A stretch of DNA of 17,641 bases from JBLFWJ01 sp047611425. GTDB taxonomy: Bacteria > Bacteroidota > Bacteroidia > UBA10329. Each line of letters starts with the position of its first letter. Position 1 is the stretch's first letter. Under the pieces are notes generated by a model, which was given only the letters and a program-made list of their open reading frames with translations, was not told the DNA's origin and made no database searches. The position numbers and the translations under genes are program-made. Below, in pieces: positions 13,762-17,641 of this stretch. Where the stretch lies: NCBI GenBank assembly GCA_047611425.1, contig JBLFWJ010000056.1, positions 1 through 17,641 of the forward strand. The letters run 5' to 3'.

Positions 13762-15291
13762 ATGGCAGAGACAACAACCAAGCGAAAAGCATTCCCGCCA
13801 AAAAAATCGGCAAATCCTATGATGGGACTTGAGGCTGGAAAAGTACCTCCTCATGCAGCCGATCTTGAAGAAGCAGTATTAGGTGCTTTGATGCTTGAAA
13901 AGGATGCACTTACTGACGTGATTCAGATTCTACGACCTGAGAGTTTCTATCGGCAAGAACATGTTCATATTTATGAAGCCATCCAGCAACTTTTTCAAGA
14001 ATCCGAACCAATTGATATCCTGTCAGTAACCAACCATTTAAAGAAGACTGGAAAACTGGATTTGGTAGGTGGACCGTATTATATCTCACAACTCACGAAT
14101 CGTGTGGCGTCTTCTGCCAATGCAGAATATCACGCTAGAATTATTGCCCAAAAGCACATTCAGCGTGAATTGATACGAGTATCTGGAGAGATTTATCATG
14201 ATGCATTTGAGGATACTACAGATGTGTTCGACCTGTTGGATCGTGCCGAACAGAACCTTTTCGCAGTTACTGAGGGAAACATCCGGAAGGATGTTGATGA
14301 GATGAAATCATTGATAGCACGGGCCGTAGAAGACATCGAAAAAGCTGGTCTTCAGGAAAGTGGTGTTCGAGGTGTACCAAGCGGTTTCGTTGAACTTGAT
14401 CGTGTTACTGCCGGTTGGCAAAAGCAGGATCTTCTGATTATTGCAGCTCGTCCGGGTATGGGTAAAACCTCGTTTGTACTGTCAATGGCCAGAAATATGG
14501 CAGTCGATCACAATCGACCGATTGCTGTATTCTCTTTAGAGATGTCGGCCCTACAGCTTACAAATAGATTGATTGCCTCTGAGACAGAACTGTCAGCATC
14601 AAAACTGAGAGAAGGAAGTCTGGAGCCACACGAGTGGGAACAATTGAATTCAAAACTACATAAGCTTTCACAAGCCCCTATTTATATAGATGACACTCCG
14701 TCTCTTTCGGTGTTCGAATTGAGGGCAAAGTGTAGAAGATTGAAGGCTCAACATAATATTGAGCTGATCATGGTAGATTACTTGCAACTGATGACCGCAG
14801 GTGGAGACAATAAAAACGGGGGAAATCGCGAGCAAGAGATTAGTATGATTAGTCGGTCGCTAAAGAGTATTGGAAAGGAGTTGGATATACCTGTTGTCTG
14901 TCTATCTCAGTTGAGTAGAAACGTGGAGACCAGAGGAGGTGTCAAGCGACCGATGCTTTCTGACCTTCGTGAATCTGGAGCGATTGAGCAAGATGCGGAT
15001 ATGGTAATGTTTATCTACCGACCCGAATATTACGGACTAGAAGAAACCGAAACTGGCATGCCTACGGCAGGTTATGCTGAACTGATTATTGCCAAGCACA
15101 GAAATGGTGCACTAAAAGATGTACCACTTCGTTTCATTGGCAACTTGGCTAAATTCACCGACTGGGAAAGCCACGATTTCGACCTTGGTGGAGCAATGCC
15201 CTTATCTAATGAATTTGAAGGTGGTGGTGGTCAGGCGACCCGAACCATGCCTTCTAAGATGAATGATGACGATGAAACTGCCCCATTCTAA
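13762..15291 (+). CDS. dnaB: Replicative DNA helicase DnaB
   Basis: DnaB is the hexameric 5'-3' helicase at the replication fork. The 509-residue product has the N-terminal helical domain (about 30-135; PPHAADLEEAVLGALML), a linker (about 150-200) and a RecA-like C-terminal domain. Visible motifs are Walker A ARPGMGKTS (229-237), catalytic Glu in SLEM (E260), Walker B ELIMVDYLQLM (D339), LSQLSRNVETR (381-391), LRESGAIEQDADMV (402-415) and the arginine-finger region AKHRNG (R448). There is no intein. The tail after about 475 is Gly-rich and ends NDDDETAPF, resembling the acidic C-terminal tip of SSB. It is flanked by a small membrane protein gene (9 bases upstream) and an exported protein gene (1 base downstream). 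Confidence 0.98.
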   Translation: MAETTTKRKAFPPKKSANPMMGLEAGKVPPHAADLEEAVLGALMLEKDALTDVIQILRPESFYRQEHVHIYEAIQQLFQESEPIDILSVTNHLKKTGKLDLVGGPYYISQLTNRVASSANAEYHARIIAQKHIQRELIRVSGEIYHDAFEDTTDVFDLLDRAEQNLFAVTEGNIRKDVDEMKSLIARAVEDIEKAGLQESGVRGVPSGFVELDRVTAGWQKQDLLIIAARPGMGKTSFVLSMARNMAVDHNRPIAVFSLEMSALQLTNRLIASETELSASKLREGSLEPHEWEQLNSKLHKLSQAPIYIDDTPSLSVFELRAKCRRLKAQHNIELIMVDYLQLMTAGGDNKNGGNREQEISMISRSLKSIGKELDIPVVCLSQLSRNVETRGGVKRPMLSDLRESGAIEQDADMVMFIYRPEYYGLEETETGMPTAGYAELIIAKHRNGALKDVPLRFIGNLAKFTDWESHDFDLGGAMPLSNEFEGGGGQATRTMPSKMNDDDETAPF

Positions 15292-15292
15292 A

Positions 15293-16561
15293 ATGATTAA
15301 GAGTCTGTTTTTTACGTTAATGATTCTTGTGTTTTCTGCAGGATCTTCGTTCGCGTCTTACATTCTGATTCCGATGGATGATTCTCAACAGAATCATCTT
15401 AAGGCTTACGGAGTTGCTTATTGGATTCTAGAGAGAAATGCCACGGTAGATTGGCTACTGAACTATCGCGGAGGTAGCTTTATGATAAAATACGTTCGGG
15501 AGATCGAATCCGAGTGTGTAATTCGAGGGGTTAGTTTCGAGATTATAGCTGATGTACAATCAACTTCCATCCTTCAGGAAATTGCAGACCCAGAGGCAAA
15601 CATGGATGTTGCCAAACTTGAGAAATACCCGAAAGTTGCGGTTTACAGCCCTAAGAATAAGCAACCCTGGGATGACGCTGTAACACTTGTACTAACCTAT
15701 GCTGAGGTTCCTTATGATGTTGTTTATGACGATGAAGTGCTGAATGGAGAATTACTGAAGTACGATTGGCTACACCTTCATCACGAAGATTTCACAGGCC
15801 AGTACGGCAAGTTCTATAGAATGTACAAGAATGCCGATTGGTATAAGAATCAAGTCACGTACTCAGAAGACCTAGCTAGAAAAAACGGCTTCAGCAAAGT
15901 CTCTCAGCTGAAACTGGCTGTTGCCACTAAAATCAAAGAATACGCGGCTGGGGGTGGATTCCTCTTTGCCATGTGCTCAGGCACCGACTCTTACGACATT
16001 GGGCTAGCAGCCCATAATACCGACATCTGCGAAACAATGTTCGACCACGACCCATCAACAACAGGTTATAACGATCAGCTTGATTTCAACAACACTATTG
16101 CATTTCACGACTTCAAACTTTCTACTAATCCCAACGAATACGAGTTTTCCGAAATTGATGCGACTAGACATCGCAGCAAAAAAGTGACGCGAACTACCGA
16201 CTTCTTCACCTTATTCGAATTCAGTGCAAAATGGGATCCCGTTCCAACTATGCTTTGTCAAAATCATGAGCAAATAGTTAGAGGATTCATGGGTCAAACC
16301 ACCTCTTTCCGAAAGCAATTCATCAAGCCAGAAGTTTTGATTATGGGTGAAAACAAAGCTGCACACGAAGCGCGCTATATTCATGGAACAGTTGGCAATG
16401 GACAATGGACATTCTATGGTGGTCACGACCCCGAGGATTACCAGCACATGGTTGGCGACCCACCTACCGACCTGAATCTTCACCCCAATTCCCCAGGGTA
16501 CAGGCTCATATTGAACAATATCTTGTTCCCTGCTGCTAAAAAGAAAAAACAGAAGACTTGA
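15293..16561 (+). CDS. Exported conserved Bacteroidota protein, often labelled 'asparagine synthetase B'
   Basis: The 422-residue protein has a signal peptide of about 21 residues (MIKSLFFTLMILVFSAGSSF-A) and no lipobox. The sequence is of a type I remember from many Bacteroidota genomes under the name 'asparagine synthetase B', but no N-terminal glutaminase Cys and no ATP-pyrophosphatase motif (SGGxDS) are present, so that label seems wrong. Conserved-looking motifs are YSPKNKQPWDDAV (118-130), WLHLHHEDFTG (159-169), AAGGGFLFAMCSGTDS (218-233) and FYGGHDPED (374-382). The GGGFLFAMC turn is reminiscent of a class I glutamine-amidotransferase-like fold. ATG at 15293 is preferred over the longer frame from 15263 inside dnaB because it alone gives a signal peptide. 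The 1-base gap from dnaB suggests translational coupling. The C-terminus is Lys-rich. Confidence 0.85.
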   Translation: MIKSLFFTLMILVFSAGSSFASYILIPMDDSQQNHLKAYGVAYWILERNATVDWLLNYRGGSFMIKYVREIESECVIRGVSFEIIADVQSTSILQEIADPEANMDVAKLEKYPKVAVYSPKNKQPWDDAVTLVLTYAEVPYDVVYDDEVLNGELLKYDWLHLHHEDFTGQYGKFYRMYKNADWYKNQVTYSEDLARKNGFSKVSQLKLAVATKIKEYAAGGGFLFAMCSGTDSYDIGLAAHNTDICETMFDHDPSTTGYNDQLDFNNTIAFHDFKLSTNPNEYEFSEIDATRHRSKKVTRTTDFFTLFEFSAKWDPVPTMLCQNHEQIVRGFMGQTTSFRKQFIKPEVLIMGENKAAHEARYIHGTVGNGQWTFYGGHDPEDYQHMVGDPPTDLNLHPNSPGYRLILNNILFPAAKKKKQKT

Positions 16562-16570
16562 TAGATCAAT

Positions 16571-16599
16571 GACTGAGGAACGGGCTCAAACTCTCAGTC
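16571..16599. terminator. Weak hairpin between convergent genes
   Basis: GACTGAG (16571-16577) can pair with CTCAGTC (16593-16599) around a 15-base loop, overlapping the porin stop codon. No T-run follows on either strand. This is the only candidate end signal in the 32-base gap. Confidence 0.25.
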
Positions 16600-17641
16600 C
16601 AAGAACACCCAGTTAACTCCAAACTTGATGGCCATATCATTTCCTGGATAATGCAAGTGATTGTAATAAGTATTACCCATAAGGCCAGCATTCCAATGCT
16701 TCACCATGAAGAAAAAACTCAGTTTCTTTCTTCTAAAAGAGATCCAAGCATCCAAGTATGGATAATTCCCTATTTTTTTCTCGCTCGATCGATTAAACTC
16801 GGCTAGGGCTGGGATATACCCGTATGCTTCAAATTCGGTGTAGAACCAAACATCCATACCAACCTGAAGCTTCAGTCTCCTTTTAAAAAGTCGATTCTCA
16901 TAATACAATGAAGCCCGTCCATTAAAAAGAGGGACACTTATCGCATCTCCACTCAGTAAGTAGGAAATCTTTCCATTTACATCAAAATGAATCCAGCGCC
17001 AATTCAGTTTCTGGTCCAGCTTAAGATTAATCAATTGCTGCACATCTGCTGCTTGTTTAGGCAACCACGTAGTGTCGAAATAGATGTAATTGCCTAAAAC
17101 CTGATAATCGAATTCAATATTCGTTCGCCACTTCTCGTTCGCCACATTTAGCCCAATTGACAAATTAGACTGCTTTCCAAAAGTATTCGACCACTTAAAG
17201 TGGTTGGATGAATAGCTCTGATACTTCCAACCTGGTTCGGTCAGGGCAAAGCGAGCCTTAGGTCCAAACTGCCAGTCTTCCAGTGACACGGGAATCTCTG
17301 CATTTACAGCAATATCACCCTGATTGTAGCCCAGTAGCCAAACCTCAGCATCTGCATTTAATCGCACCTTTCCTCTAATATTCAAGTTAATCTTACCCCC
17401 AACAGAAACGTTTTGGTTATCCAACCCCAAAGTATCGGAGGTTACCCTATTGAATTCATGGGCAGCGTACGCATAAATTCTTGGCTTGTGCATCGAATCA
17501 TTCAACGACCGAACAAATTGAACTCCCAACTCATTTCTAAACCTCAACATGTATGTCGAATCCAGTGTAATGGAATCCACATATGTATTTTCATAGAAAT
17601 TGGTATCCGGAATATCTTCATAGACCCAAGTCTTTTGATCA
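16594..17641 (-). CDS. Putative outer-membrane porin (Porin_10-like), 5' end cut by window edge
   Basis: The 348 visible residues are the C-terminal part of an outer-membrane beta-barrel. The frame stays open to the right edge (DQKTWVYEDIPDTNFYENTY upstream of the GTG at 17580), so that GTG is not the true start and the N-terminus is missing. Short alternating polar/aromatic strands and turns are typical of barrels (SLYYENRLFKRRLKLQVGMD, YLDAWISFRRKKLSFFFMV), and the protein ends in an aromatic strand, MAIKFGVNWVFLD. The 'FYEN.Y.DS' stretch followed by a conserved barrel resembles the Bacteroidota putative porin family (Pfam Porin_10), probably a passive channel; the substrate is unknown. It is convergent with the exported protein gene. 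Confidence 0.8.
   Translation of the reverse strand, partial: DQKTWVYEDIPDTNFYENTYVDSITLDSTYMLRFRNELGVQFVRSLNDSMHKPRIYAYAAHEFNRVTSDTLGLDNQNVSVGGKINLNIRGKVRLNADAEVWLLGYNQGDIAVNAEIPVSLEDWQFGPKARFALTEPGWKYQSYSSNHFKWSNTFGKQSNLSIGLNVANEKWRTNIEFDYQVLGNYIYFDTTWLPKQAADVQQLINLKLDQKLNWRWIHFDVNGKISYLLSGDAISVPLFNGRASLYYENRLFKRRLKLQVGMDVWFYTEFEAYGYIPALAEFNRSSEKKIGNYPYLDAWISFRRKKLSFFFMVKHWNAGLMGNTYYNHLHYPGNDMAIKFGVNWVFLD

Overview
This window looks like ordinary chromosome from a member of the Bacteroidota, probably Flavobacteriia/Flavobacteriales. The signs are: A/T-rich DNA; no Shine-Dalgarno motif before any start codon; several matches to the Bacteroidota promoter -7 box TAnnTTTG; an rpsF-rpsR-rplI operon without ssb or priB; lipoproteins ending in C-K-K-E-D-E and an Omp28-like thioredoxin-fold lipoprotein; a Porin_10-type outer-membrane protein; and a DnaX that lacks the usual zinc-binding cysteines. 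No mobile element, tRNA, rRNA or CRISPR array was seen.

Layout. 1-2757 (-) is aconitase B, cut by the left edge. A 310-base gap follows, then a MacB/FtsX-type ABC permease (3068-4318, +). Next, on the minus strand, are an Omp28-like lipoprotein (4583-5587) and the ribosomal operon rpsF-rpsR-rplI (6857 down to 5758), each ending in a clear rho-independent terminator. The dnaX gene (7013-8848, +) diverges from rpsF and is followed by icd (8941-10215, +). The icd gene is convergent with aceK (12010-10268, -), which sits directly behind a surface-lipoprotein gene (13309-12014, -). Diverging from that are a small membrane protein gene, dnaB, and an exported conserved protein gene (13474-16561, +), tightly packed. 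The right edge holds the C-terminal part of an outer-membrane porin (16594-17641, -).

How the genes fit together. Two steps of the oxidative TCA branch are here (AcnB and NADP-type Icd). Tail to tail with icd is AceK, the bifunctional kinase/phosphatase that in enterobacteria switches Icd on and off at one serine; that serine motif is intact in this Icd. AceK is, to my knowledge, mainly proteobacterial, so an icd/aceK pair in a Bacteroidota genome suggests Icd-level control of flux toward the glyoxylate shunt, although no aceA or aceB is in the window. Two replisome genes (dnaX and dnaB) are also present.

The most striking sequence-level signal is a run of ten A in dnaX, exactly between the clamp-loader domains and the tau-specific linker. 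Stop codons follow within 20 bases in both alternative frames. This is the architecture expected for programmed production of a short gamma subunit by slippage or frameshifting.
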